A stretch of 64,000 nt of DNA. It comes from an uncultured Sphaerochaeta sp. GTDB lineage: Bacteria > Spirochaetota > Spirochaetia > Sphaerochaetales > Sphaerochaetaceae. The stretch spans positions 1,302,001 to 1,366,000 of the forward strand of contig NZ_OY781873.1 in the NCBI RefSeq assembly GCF_963677075.1, in the 5' to 3' direction. Each line of letters starts with the position of its first letter. Position 1 is the stretch's first letter. Positions 9,150 to 16,973 of the stretch are shown here, piece by piece. The translations under genes and the position numbers were made by a program. The notes below the pieces were generated by a model that was not told the DNA's origin, ran no database searches, and saw only the letters and a program-made list of their open reading frames with translations.

Positions 9150-10371
9150 GGATGTCATTATCATCGGAGGGGGCCCCGCCGGGTTGGCTGCCGCCGTCCA
9201 GCTGTACAAGCTTGGGATTACCAATATTCTGATCCTTGAGAGGGAAAAGCAATTGGGAGGTATTCTGCGGCAATGCATTCATGATGGATTCGGCCTTCAG
9301 CGATTTGGGGAATCATTGAGCGGCCCTGAATATGCCCAGCGCTTCATTGATGAGGTAAGAGAGCTGAACATTCCCTATATGACTGAGGTGACGGTAACCG
9401 AAGTAACTGCTGGAAGGATTGTGAACGCCGTCTCGAGAAGCGGTGTGCTGGAATTCCAGGCCAAGGCGGTAGCCTTGACCATGGGTTGCAGGGAACGGAC
9501 ACGTGGTGCAATCAGTATTCCAGGGACCAGGCCCGCAGGAGTCTATACTGCAGGGGTTGTACAATCCTATATGAATCTAGCGAACATCATGCCGGGAAAA
9601 GAGGTGGTGATTCTAGGCTCCGGTGACATCGGTCTGATCATGGCCCGTAGGTTGACCCTTGAGGGGGCACATGTAAAAGCTGTTCTTGAGGTCCAGCCCT
9701 ATGCGAGTGGTCTGCCACGCAATATCGAGCAGTGTCTCAATGATTATGGAATTCCTCTTCTTTTAAGCCATACTGTGGTTGATATCAAAGGACACGCCCG
9801 CCTTGAAGGCGTAACCGTAGCACAGGTCGATGAACAGTATCGACCGATTCCGGGAACAGAACAAGCCTACAGTTGTGATACGCTTGTTCTCTCTGTAGGC
9901 CTCATCCCTGAGAATGAGCTTTCCCTTGGAGCCGGTGTTGTGCTCGATTCAATGACCAAAGGAGCTGTGGTGGATGAGCATTACATGACAAGTTGCGCTG
10001 GTATCTTCGCCTCTGGCAATGTCCTGCAGGTCCACGATCTCGTGGATTTCGTCTCCACCGAGGCTGAACGCATGGCCCATTCCATACAAGCATATCTCCG
10101 ATCTTTCTCATTTGGGATGGCAGGAATTGAGATTGCTGTCGACGCCTCTGTAGCCTATGCAGTTCCGCAAAAAATTACTGGTAAGAAGGACTTTACGCTT
10201 TCCCTGAGGCCGAAGAGGCCGGGTCGTGGTTGTACAGTTCTCGTGAAACAGGGAAATGAGACCATCACCAGCAAGAAGTTCGCCAAAGTCCTGCCCGCTG
10301 AGATGATCCAGCTTCCCGTCTCTGCAGAAAGGATTAATCCAGAGAAAAACTTGGAGATAACCATTATATGA
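9139..10371 (+). CDS. NAD(P)/FAD-dependent oxidoreductase, partner of the upstream dehydrogenase
   Basis: Pyridine-nucleotide-disulphide-reductase fold with two dinucleotide motifs, IIIGGGPAGLAAAVQL at the N-terminus and VILGSGDIGLIMARRL mid-protein, separated by GCRERTRG. No redox-active CxxC of the thioredoxin-reductase type is visible. Similar proteins (GlpB-like or HcnB-like) sit next to GlpA-like flavoenzymes and DUF1667 proteins in many anaerobes. It overlaps the upstream gene by 11 bp and the downstream gene by 4 bp, indicating translational coupling and probably a stoichiometric complex. Confidence 0.88.
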   Translation: MENKDVIIIGGGPAGLAAAVQLYKLGITNILILEREKQLGGILRQCIHDGFGLQRFGESLSGPEYAQRFIDEVRELNIPYMTEVTVTEVTAGRIVNAVSRSGVLEFQAKAVALTMGCRERTRGAISIPGTRPAGVYTAGVVQSYMNLANIMPGKEVVILGSGDIGLIMARRLTLEGAHVKAVLEVQPYASGLPRNIEQCLNDYGIPLLLSHTVVDIKGHARLEGVTVAQVDEQYRPIPGTEQAYSCDTLVLSVGLIPENELSLGAGVVLDSMTKGAVVDEHYMTSCAGIFASGNVLQVHDLVDFVSTEAERMAHSIQAYLRSFSFGMAGIEIAVDASVAYAVPQKITGKKDFTLSLRPKRPGRGCTVLVKQGNETITSKKFAKVLPAEMIQLPVSAERINPEKNLEITII

Positions 10372-10733
10372 GAAGAGAGTATACCTGCATCATCTGTCCC
10401 ATTGGCTGTGATATGGTCGCTGAGATTGAAGATAATGAAATGATTTCCTTGACTGGCAACAATTGTGCCAAAGGCAGATCGTATGTACAGCAAGAGCTGA
10501 CCGATGCAATGCGTACCCTCTCAACTTCCGTAGTCGTAAAGGGAGGAGAATTGCCCGTTGCAAGTGTCCGATTGAACAGGCCTGTGCCCAAGGCCAGCCT
10601 TTTCAAGGTGATGGTTGAGGCAAAAAAGGTGATCCTGCTTGCACCGGTAAGGATCGGACAGGTGGCTTTGAAAGACGTAGCTGGAACCGGTGCAGACCTG
10701 GTCGTTACCAAGCATGTGGATGTGATTCATTGA
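10368..10733 (+). CDS. DUF1667 small cysteine protein
   Basis: A 121-aa protein that begins with a CIICPIGC motif and has a further Cys at NNCAKGRSYV, the conserved pattern of DUF1667. Such proteins accompany paired FAD oxidoreductases and probably provide a metal or Fe-S site for electron transfer. Overlaps the upstream gene by 4 bp (ATGA). No terminator is visible after it; the converging repeat fragment starts 11 bp on. Confidence 0.85.
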   Translation: MRREYTCIICPIGCDMVAEIEDNEMISLTGNNCAKGRSYVQQELTDAMRTLSTSVVVKGGELPVASVRLNRPVPKASLFKVMVEAKKVILLAPVRIGQVALKDVAGTGADLVVTKHVDVIH

Positions 10734-10744
10734 ATAGGTAGGAT

Positions 10745-10915
10745 TGACTACTCCCTGCTTCGCTTATAGGCATTTCTCTTGCGCCAAAGATGAGCGAACA
10801 TGAACTTCTCTCCCTTGTTCCTATCCTGTTTTTCCAGATATGCAAGGATTTTCCTGTGTTCTTCCTGGGTCTGTTTCTTTCCTAGGTTGCTGAGGCGTTG
10901 GTAGAAAAGCAAGCT
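10745..10915. repeat. 171-bp direct repeat, copy A
   Basis: Matches 12086-12256 with only four substitutions by eye over 171 bp and no gaps. Copy B is the 3' end of the intact GntR gene at 12089-12730, so copy A is a duplicated fragment. The two copies flank the secreted-protein gene at 10998. Confidence 0.97.
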
Positions 10916-10936
10916 TGAGCGAGTTTTTCTTTTCAA
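10748..10936 (-). pseudogene. 3' fragment of a GntR regulator gene
   Basis: Encodes SLLFYQRLSNLGKKQTQEEH and onward to the stop, the same last 55 residues as the intact GntR protein encoded at 12089-12730. The first codons, before the match begins, are unrelated. There is no DNA-binding domain and no convincing start, so this is a non-functional duplicate. It marks the left border of the inserted segment. Confidence 0.9.
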
Positions 10937-10959
10937 GCAAAGAAAAGTCTCTATAAGTA

Positions 10960-10987
10960 TTGACTGGTTTGGTTATTCTATTATACA
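10960..10987 (+). promoter_or_regulatory. probable promoter giving a nearly leaderless mRNA
   Basis: TTGACT (10960-10965), 16-bp spacer, TATACA (10982-10987). The expected start of transcription is only a few bases before the ATG at 10998, and no ribosome binding site is visible. Confidence 0.5.
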
Positions 10988-10997
10988 TAGTATAGAT

Positions 10998-12083
10998 ATG
11001 GGAAAGCGTACTTGTTTAATCATGGCTTTCATCTTGTTTGTACTTACTTTGCTCCATGCAGATATAACAGCAACTTATGTGTCTCAACCCTTTCTGGGTT
11101 TTAAGTTGGGTCCAGATATCTCAACTTCTCTTACCCCAGGCAATACATTTTCATCAGACAAGTTGGTTGCCCATATTGGGACACTGGAGATAACAGCTAT
11201 CAATGAAGGCCTGATGCGTCCCTATCTTGATGCCTCCGATTTTGATCGTCCCTATATGTTTCGTGGACAATTCAATACTTGGGGAGGAGGTGTCCAGGAT
11301 ACAGAGTTTTACATCTATGCCTTCACATCCCTCAGCTCCTCTCCCTTTCCTTTGTGGCTTGAAGATGGTTCTGAGGCTCTTGCAGGGGATTCAAATACAG
11401 TCATTGGGGTGAATCCTTTTGTGGTGGATTTCTTTTTTGTAAGCCACCATGATGCCCAATACTACGAGATGGGAGAGTTGTACGAGCTAGTGGAAGGAGT
11501 CATCGGGGGATTTAATGTAACAAAATTGGGGTATAATGAAAAAGGGAAGTGGATAGATGTTTACATTCCTGTTAATAACCAAGAACTTCCAGAGGATGGT
11601 TCCCCACCAGAAAACCCCGTTCCCATCATTGGAGACGTTGTTGGAGGGGATATCCCTTCTATTCCCTATGGGGGAGATCCTCCTCCAATCGATTATTTAC
11701 TTTCCATCGAGAGCGTTGTTTCATTTGATATTGATGATGCCTATATTGGGTATACGCCTATACCCATAGCGAACTGTCAACTTACTCTTTACTATGCCAG
11801 CGGCAATGACAACGCTGTCTATATTACTTTTAGCAATTCATCTTTGCTTCCCTCGTTCCGCTTGCATCATACTGCAAGCGCAATCCCATATGTAATACCA
11901 TATACGCTCTATTTTCTTGGAGAGCCGGTTGTTGGCAACGAATTGATCAGTTGGGAAGGGCTAGGGAATGGGTTGAACGAGACCTTAATAAGCGTAGGCA
12001 ATATTGACCCTGTGGATGCTGAAAACGCACCTACAGGAGATTATCGTGATACCATTACGGTAGAGGTTGAATCAATTATGTGA
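10998..12083 (+). CDS. unknown secreted protein
   Basis: 361 aa with a signal peptide (TCLIMAFILFVLTLLHADI, cleavage near residue 21). The mature protein is rich in Tyr, Pro, Gly and acidic residues, with no Cys-rich, catalytic or membrane signature I can name. A Pro/Gly-rich hinge around 205-230 separates two parts. The C-terminal part, ending in APTGDYRDTITVEVE, resembles the ends of the small secreted proteins at 42315 and in the pseudogene at 37169 (xDY-x-D/G-TIT). That pattern is common in beta-sandwich pilin or coat-like proteins, so a surface role is plausible but unproven. The gene lies between direct repeats and appears to be an insertion. Confidence 0.75.
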   Translation: MGKRTCLIMAFILFVLTLLHADITATYVSQPFLGFKLGPDISTSLTPGNTFSSDKLVAHIGTLEITAINEGLMRPYLDASDFDRPYMFRGQFNTWGGGVQDTEFYIYAFTSLSSSPFPLWLEDGSEALAGDSNTVIGVNPFVVDFFFVSHHDAQYYEMGELYELVEGVIGGFNVTKLGYNEKGKWIDVYIPVNNQELPEDGSPPENPVPIIGDVVGGDIPSIPYGGDPPPIDYLLSIESVVSFDIDDAYIGYTPIPIANCQLTLYYASGNDNAVYITFSNSSLLPSFRLHHTASAIPYVIPYTLYFLGEPVVGNELISWEGLGNGLNETLISVGNIDPVDAENAPTGDYRDTITVEVESIM

Positions 12084-12085
12084 GG

Positions 12086-12256
12086 TGACTACTCCCTGCT
12101 TCGCTTATAGGCATTCCTCTTGCGCCAGAGATGAGCGAACATGAACTTCTCTCCCTTGTTCCTGTCCTGTTTTTCCAGATATGCAAGGATTTTCCTGTGT
12201 TCTTCCTGGGTCTGTTTCTTTCCTAGGTTGCTAAGGCGTTGGTAGAAAAGCAAGCT
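12086..12256. repeat. 171-bp direct repeat, copy B
   Basis: The 3' end of the intact GntR gene; partner of 10745-10915. Recombination between the copies would delete the 1,341-bp segment carrying the secreted-protein gene and leave the GntR gene whole. Confidence 0.97.
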
Positions 12257-12730
12257 GTTTGTATTCAGGTTCAGCCTGCTGAAGGTAGTGAGAAGGATCT
12301 CGTTTCCTGAAGAGCGAACCATCTCCAGGTGGAATTTGAAGTGTAGGTCGCTGAATCGCATTACATCACTCGGGTCATCCATATCACATGTATCCATCTC
12401 ATCGAGAATGGCGCTGAATGGGGCAATATCTACTGCATGTTCACAATTCAAGCGGAAGGCTAGGCTTTCCAGGTATGTTCTGACTTCTGCAATGTGTTGG
12501 TAATCCTTGACTGTCAGCTCCTTCACATAGGACCCGCTCTGGGGTAGTACCGATACAAAGCCATCTTGCTCAAGGCGCTTGATTGCCTCCCTTACAGGGG
12601 TCCGGCTACAGTTGTATTCAACCGAGAGGGAGTTTTCACTAAGCTTGCTGCCAGGAATATATTCATTCTTCAGGATCTTATCCCTGATATCATGGTATAT
12701 CTGGTCGATTATAACTGTCTTTGTTGCCAT
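12089..12730 (-). CDS. GntR/FadR-family transcriptional regulator
   Basis: 213 aa with an N-terminal winged helix (YHDIRDKILKNEYIPGSKLS, then CSRTPVREAIKRLEQDGFV) and an FCD ligand-binding domain. The start ATG has TAGGAGC just upstream. It is divergent from the ABC transporter operon that begins at 13359, so that operon is a candidate target; a FadR-type palindrome lies at 13321-13338. Its last 55 codons are duplicated at 10748-10936. Confidence 0.9.
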   Translation of the reverse strand: MATKTVIIDQIYHDIRDKILKNEYIPGSKLSENSLSVEYNCSRTPVREAIKRLEQDGFVSVLPQSGSYVKELTVKDYQHIAEVRTYLESLAFRLNCEHAVDIAPFSAILDEMDTCDMDDPSDVMRFSDLHFKFHLEMVRSSGNEILLTTFSRLNLNTNSLLFYQRLSNLGKKQTQEEHRKILAYLEKQDRNKGEKFMFAHLWRKRNAYKRSRE

Positions 12731-13287
12731 AATGCTCCTATTCTACCACTGTTGTGGCCCTTCTCAAAGATGCTTAAATCAGAACAGTCTTTGTCTATAG
12801 ATCATAGTAAACTGGAATACTAGAAAAATAATAGAAAGATGAGGGACAGAATCAGATTCGCCTCTGGTCGATTGTCTGTAACCTCTCACATAGATGTATA
12901 TCCATCTACCAGATGCATGTTCTGGAAGGCTTGGTTCCTCAGCCTGCCTTCGTAGTTATAAGGATCCTCCTATGGACTTGTTCACTTCGACGGTGTATGT
13001 GTTCATTGGCCCGGTGGAGTAGGGGTTGCTTGAGACATCCCATCAGCTGGGTATCTATACATTTGTCCTACAATTACTCGCTTTCTTAGTATGGTAAGGA
13101 TATCCTTGGGTACAGAAAATGAAAAGAATCTAATACAAATCTTTCCTCGTCAGACCTGCTGTACAGCGTTGAGTACACAAACTAAAACTTTATAGATAAA
13201 TAAATAATGTACTTGGTAAGAATAGAGAGTAAGTAGGCAATTTCTCATGTTTGGACTCTTTCCTGATGCATTTTCTGTAAAAAATGT
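12731..13287. other. gene-poor spacer with possible coding remnants
   Basis: No intact gene. On the minus strand at about 12880-13030 two short adjoining frames read like protein (SNPYSTGPMNTYTVEV, then YNYEGRLRNQAFQNM) and are broken by a frameshift and stops. I do not recognise them. The rest is AT-rich spacer. Confidence 0.3.
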
Positions 13288-13316
13288 TTGACAGATGAAA
13301 TTTTCCGTTTAATACT
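13288..13316 (+). promoter_or_regulatory. promoter of the ABC transporter-aldolase operon
   Basis: TTGACA (13288-13293), 17-bp spacer, AATACT (13311-13316). It lies 43 bp before the binding-protein start codon. Confidence 0.7.
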
Positions 13317-13320
13317 GACT

Positions 13321-13338
13321 TTGTAGTACAAACTACAA
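13321..13338. promoter_or_regulatory. FadR-type operator overlapping the transcription start
   Basis: TTGTAGTACAAACTACAA: its first 11 bp are a palindrome fitting TNGTnnnACNA, the known FadR-subfamily consensus, and TTGTAGT/ACTACAA also pair around ACAA. Bound protein would block transcription from 13288-13316. The regulator could be the GntR protein at 12089 or at 20028. Confidence 0.65.
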
Positions 13339-13358
13339 TATCGTAAAAGGAGATCAAT

Positions 13359-15014
13359 ATGAAAAAACTTACTGCAATTGTATTGCTGCTGAGCTTATGC
13401 TTGGGAGTATTCGCAGCAGGTACACAAGAGGTGGCACCTACTGCAGCCGCTTGGGAAGCCCAAGGCACTCCTTTGGCCGATGTGCGCATCCGCCAAGCAC
13501 TCCGTCTGGCCATTGATATGGAAACCATTGTCGATGAACTGTTTGAAGGAAAAGCCCAGAGAGCAGTGGCAATGACCAGTCCTGGTTCATGGTTGGCCGA
13601 TGGATTGGATCCTTATACCTACGATCCAGAGAAGGCAAAGGCTCTTCTGGATGAAGCAGGCTGGCCGAAAGACTACACCTTGGATGTCGTCTATTACTAT
13701 GGCGACCAGCAGACTGTAGATTTGATGGCCATCATCCAGCAGTACTGGGCAGCTGTTGGCGTCAAGTCCTCATTCCGCAAACTGGAAGGTGACCTTGCCA
13801 GTCAGTTGTGGGTACCCCCTGCCGATCGCAAGAATGGTCCTTCAGCTGTGAAGTGGGACCTTGCCTATGCAGCAGTCGCAGCCTTGAGCGAGAACGAGTT
13901 CTACGACCGCTTTGAGAGTACTGCCAGCAACAACTCTTCCATTCCCTGGCAGGAAGGCCTGGATGAACTGGTACAGGCAACCCGCGCAACAGCTGATGTT
14001 GAGAAGCAGAAAGCAGCATTCAAGGCATTGCAGCGTGAGATCAATGAGAACATGTACAACATTCCTTTGTACCACCAGCTCTCGTTCATCTACACCAGCA
14101 ATAAGCTTGACATTGCAGGAAGTGATTTGGGCAACGACCAATTCAGCTTCAACAAGAACATCCTTGACTGGAAGATCGACAGCAAGGACGGCATGATGTA
14201 CACCAATGGTGGACCGATGGAGTTCTATGAAGCTCCCATGGTAAACCCTGGTCTCTACCTCTATCAGGAGCTGTTGTTTGACAAGTTGATCAACGCCGAT
14301 GCAAACCTGACACCCACCGATGGCATGCTTGCAAAGAGCTACAGCGTAAGCCCCGACGGGATGCAAATTACCTTTGACTTGCGCAGTGATGTGAAGTGGC
14401 ATGACGGCGCAGCTTTCTCTGCGAAAGACGTCGTGTTCTCCATTGAGTACTTCCTCAAGACCCCTGGTTTGAACGCCGTTGCACTCAATACCTTCAAGTC
14501 AATCAAGGGTGCTTCCGCCTACGTAGATGGCTCAGCTTCTTCGGTCAGCGGCATCAAGGTTGACGGTAACAAGGTTACCATTACCTTTGAGACCCTCGAC
14601 CCCAATGCACTGCTTACCTTCAGTCAGTGGCCGATGCTCCCTTCCCATATTCTGAAAGGAAGCAACCCGGTGACATTCCAGCAGAATGCATTCTGGCAGA
14701 AGCCCGTGGGAACCGGTCCGTTCAAGGTAAAGGAAACTGTACTGGGTAACTATGCAATACTCGAGCGCAATGCTTCCTACTACCGAAGTGGAACAGGAAA
14801 CATCAAGACCATCTTCATGAATGCCAGCAGTGAAAACGACAGCAACCTCGTGAAGAATGCCGAAAGTGGTCGAATTGACTACGCTTGGAGCAAGAGCGTC
14901 GCTGACTCTCTCTCCATCGAGAAGATTAGCCACATGACAGTGACTCCGGTAAACATCCGTTATACGCGTGTGTTCTGGGTGAACCAATTCGCCCACCCTG
15001 CGAACATCAAGTAG
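13359..15014 (+). CDS. family-5 (peptide/nickel type) ABC binding protein, apparently circularly permuted
   Basis: Periplasmic solute receptor of the transporter encoded next. Signal peptide 1-20 (ends GVFAAG), no lipobox. Residues 37-272 match what is normally the C-terminal half of SBP_bac_5 proteins: PLADVRIRQALRLAIDMETI, then YDPEKAKALLDEAGW, ending NILDWKI. Residues 277-551 match the normal N-terminal half: GLYLYQELLFDKLI, then LAKSYSVSPDG, DLRSDVKWHDG, KDVVFSIEYFL and GTGPFKV, stopping at VFWVNQFAHPANIK, exactly where the other half should follow. Total length is normal for the family. It has a clean ribosome site, promoter and intact operon, so it looks functional rather than broken. 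Confidence 0.88.
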   Translation: MKKLTAIVLLLSLCLGVFAAGTQEVAPTAAAWEAQGTPLADVRIRQALRLAIDMETIVDELFEGKAQRAVAMTSPGSWLADGLDPYTYDPEKAKALLDEAGWPKDYTLDVVYYYGDQQTVDLMAIIQQYWAAVGVKSSFRKLEGDLASQLWVPPADRKNGPSAVKWDLAYAAVAALSENEFYDRFESTASNNSSIPWQEGLDELVQATRATADVEKQKAAFKALQREINENMYNIPLYHQLSFIYTSNKLDIAGSDLGNDQFSFNKNILDWKIDSKDGMMYTNGGPMEFYEAPMVNPGLYLYQELLFDKLINADANLTPTDGMLAKSYSVSPDGMQITFDLRSDVKWHDGAAFSAKDVVFSIEYFLKTPGLNAVALNTFKSIKGASAYVDGSASSVSGIKVDGNKVTITFETLDPNALLTFSQWPMLPSHILKGSNPVTFQQNAFWQKPVGTGPFKVKETVLGNYAILERNASYYRSGTGNIKTIFMNASSENDSNLVKNAESGRIDYAWSKSVADSLSIEKISHMTVTPVNIRYTRVFWVNQFAHPANIK

Positions 15015-15031
15015 CAGTGTGGAATGGCAGG

Positions 15032-15056
15032 TGGCTGTGAGGTACACTCACAGCCA
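15032..15056 (+). other. intercistronic hairpin after the binding-protein gene
   Basis: Perfect 10-bp stem (TGGCTGTGAG/CTCACAGCCA) with a 5-nt loop and no T-run. Such hairpins commonly protect the binding-protein end of the mRNA and lower permease expression. The sugar transporter at 55352 has the same arrangement. Confidence 0.7.
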
Positions 15057-15088
15057 TCTTCCTTCATTTTCTTCAAGAGGTTACAACT

Positions 15089-16048
15089 GTGATAGCATTC
15101 ATCATCAGAAAATTCCTGCTGCTGATTCCCATGCTCTTGGTTATCAGCTTCCTCATCTTCCTTGGTATTGAACTCATGCCGGGTGATGCGGTCGATTTCA
15201 TGATCCCCCCCGATGCACTGGCAACCATCAGCCCCGCTGAGCTGGATATCCTGCGTGCAGAACTCGGACTTGACGACCCGTTCATGACCCGCTACGTCTC
15301 CTGGATAACCAATCTGGTGCAAGGCGATTTCGGCTATAGCCTGCAAAGTGGTGTTGCCGTCAGTGAGTTGCTGGCAAATACCCTTCCAGCTACCTTGGAA
15401 CTGTCGATTGCAGCCCTCTTGATCTCCACCTTATTGGGGAGTTTGCTGGGTGTTGTCTCTGCCCTGAACAAGGGGCGTATTGGAGACAATGTACTTACCG
15501 TCGCCGGTATGGTGGGGGTGGCCATTCCCCAGTTCCTCTTCGGCCTCATTATGATTGTGCTCTTCGTATTCAAGCTGGGCTGGCTTCCGGTGGGTGGACG
15601 CATGACACCGGGCAATGAAGCGTTCTTCCAGCGTCTCGACCACCTCATCCTCCCTGCAATTGTCCTGGGTCTTTCGATGACAGCAGGTGTCATGCGCTAT
15701 TCAAGGGCAAGCATGCTCGACTCCCTGAACAAGGAGTTCATCAAGACTGCACGCAGCAAGGGGCTGCCTGAGTGGCGGGTGAACCTGGTGCATGGACTGC
15801 GCGTGGCAATGACCCCGGTGGCCGTCCTCATCGGCTTCCGACTTCCCATGCTCATCGGCGGCTCGGTGGTAATCGAGCAGGTCTTCCAGTGGCCTGGGGT
15901 AGGGCAGATGTTCGTAGCTGCCGTACGCAGCCAGAACACGCCCATCATCATGATGGTTGCATTCTTTAGTGTCCTTATTGTCTTGATCGCCAGTATCCTG
16001 GTCGATATCGCTACTGCCTTGCTCGATCCCCGAGTCAAGCTCTCCTAG
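15089..16048 (+). CDS. ABC transporter permease, DppB/OppB type
   Basis: 319-aa inner-membrane subunit. Starts at GTG (15089) with AAGAGG 8 bp upstream. The N-terminal helix plus ELMPGD is typical of the DppB family, followed by five more predicted helices and the ATPase-contact loop SKGLPEWRVNLVHGLRVAM. Pairs with the next permease to form the channel. Second gene of the operon; the substrate follows from the binding protein and is not settled (see 19026). Confidence 0.93.
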   Translation: MIAFIIRKFLLLIPMLLVISFLIFLGIELMPGDAVDFMIPPDALATISPAELDILRAELGLDDPFMTRYVSWITNLVQGDFGYSLQSGVAVSELLANTLPATLELSIAALLISTLLGSLLGVVSALNKGRIGDNVLTVAGMVGVAIPQFLFGLIMIVLFVFKLGWLPVGGRMTPGNEAFFQRLDHLILPAIVLGLSMTAGVMRYSRASMLDSLNKEFIKTARSKGLPEWRVNLVHGLRVAMTPVAVLIGFRLPMLIGGSVVIEQVFQWPGVGQMFVAAVRSQNTPIIMMVAFFSVLIVLIASILVDIATALLDPRVKLS

Positions 16049-16057
16049 GAGGCCCCT

Positions 16058-16972
16058 ATGGCAAACAAAGCGCTGCAACGCAAAATGGATCGCCTTCTCC
16101 TTCTCGAGGAACAAGGCAAGCTCTCCTCTTCCAATACCAGCCGTACCCTGCGTAAACTCGCCGCCAATCCCTTGGCAATTATTGGACTGGTTCTCTTCGT
16201 CCTCATGTTCCTTGCCTGTATCGCGGCTCCCCTGATCAGCTCCTACGGGCCGAATACCATCGACCTGCGCAACCGTCTCGTCCCTCCCGGGGAGGGGCAT
16301 CTGCTCGGAACCGATCAGATCGGGCGTGACATCTATACTCGTATTCTCTATGGCGGACGTATCTCCATCTTTGTGGGACTCGGCTCAGCTCTGGGAGCAG
16401 CGCTCATCGGAGTCTCTCTGGGCACCTACGCCGGGTACCGACGAGGGATGCTCGATGCCACGGTCATGAAGGTGAGTGAGATCATGATGAGCTTCCCCCA
16501 GATCATTCTGGTCTCCATTTTGGTAACCATCGTGGGGCAGAGCCTCTGGAACCTCATTCTGATCTTCATCCTTACCGGATGGCCAAGCATGTACCGTATG
16601 GCCCGTTCCCAGATGCTCAGTATTCGGGAGCAGGAGTACATCCAAGCCTTGCAGGCATTCGGGATCAGCAAGTTCGTGATCAGCTTCAAGCATATGCTTC
16701 CCAATGCCATCGGTCCCATCTTCGTCAACATTACGCTCTCCACTGCGATGTTCATCCTACAGGAAGCAGCCTTGAGTTTCCTTGGTCTTGGTGTTCCCCT
16801 GGAGCAGGCTACCTGGGGAAACATCCTCAACGTTGCCCAGGACCTCAACATCCTGCGTGATGCGTGGTGGGTATGGCTCCCAGTCGGTTTGGTCATTACC
16901 ATCTTTGTCATGGCCATTAACTTCATCGGTGACGGTTTGCGCGATGCTGCCGACCCCACTCAGGTAGGTTGA
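16058..16972 (+). CDS. ABC transporter permease, DppC/OppC type
   Basis: 304 aa. A cytosolic N-terminal stretch of about 45 residues and the first helix precede the DppC signature HLLGTDQIGRDIYTRILYGG, then the permease core with the EAA-like loop QALQAFGISKFVISFKHMLP. Starts 10 bp after the DppB gene with GGAGG upstream, and ends 2 bp before the ATPase gene. Confidence 0.93.
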   Translation: MANKALQRKMDRLLLLEEQGKLSSSNTSRTLRKLAANPLAIIGLVLFVLMFLACIAAPLISSYGPNTIDLRNRLVPPGEGHLLGTDQIGRDIYTRILYGGRISIFVGLGSALGAALIGVSLGTYAGYRRGMLDATVMKVSEIMMSFPQIILVSILVTIVGQSLWNLILIFILTGWPSMYRMARSQMLSIREQEYIQALQAFGISKFVISFKHMLPNAIGPIFVNITLSTAMFILQEAALSFLGLGVPLEQATWGNILNVAQDLNILRDAWWVWLPVGLVITIFVMAINFIGDGLRDAADPTQVG

Positions 16973-16973
16973 T

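Noticed and set aside
13359..15014. Binding protein as a broken or fused pseudogene
   Set aside because: Total length is normal, both halves are complete once, the frame is open throughout, and the expression signals are intact; permutation explains it better.
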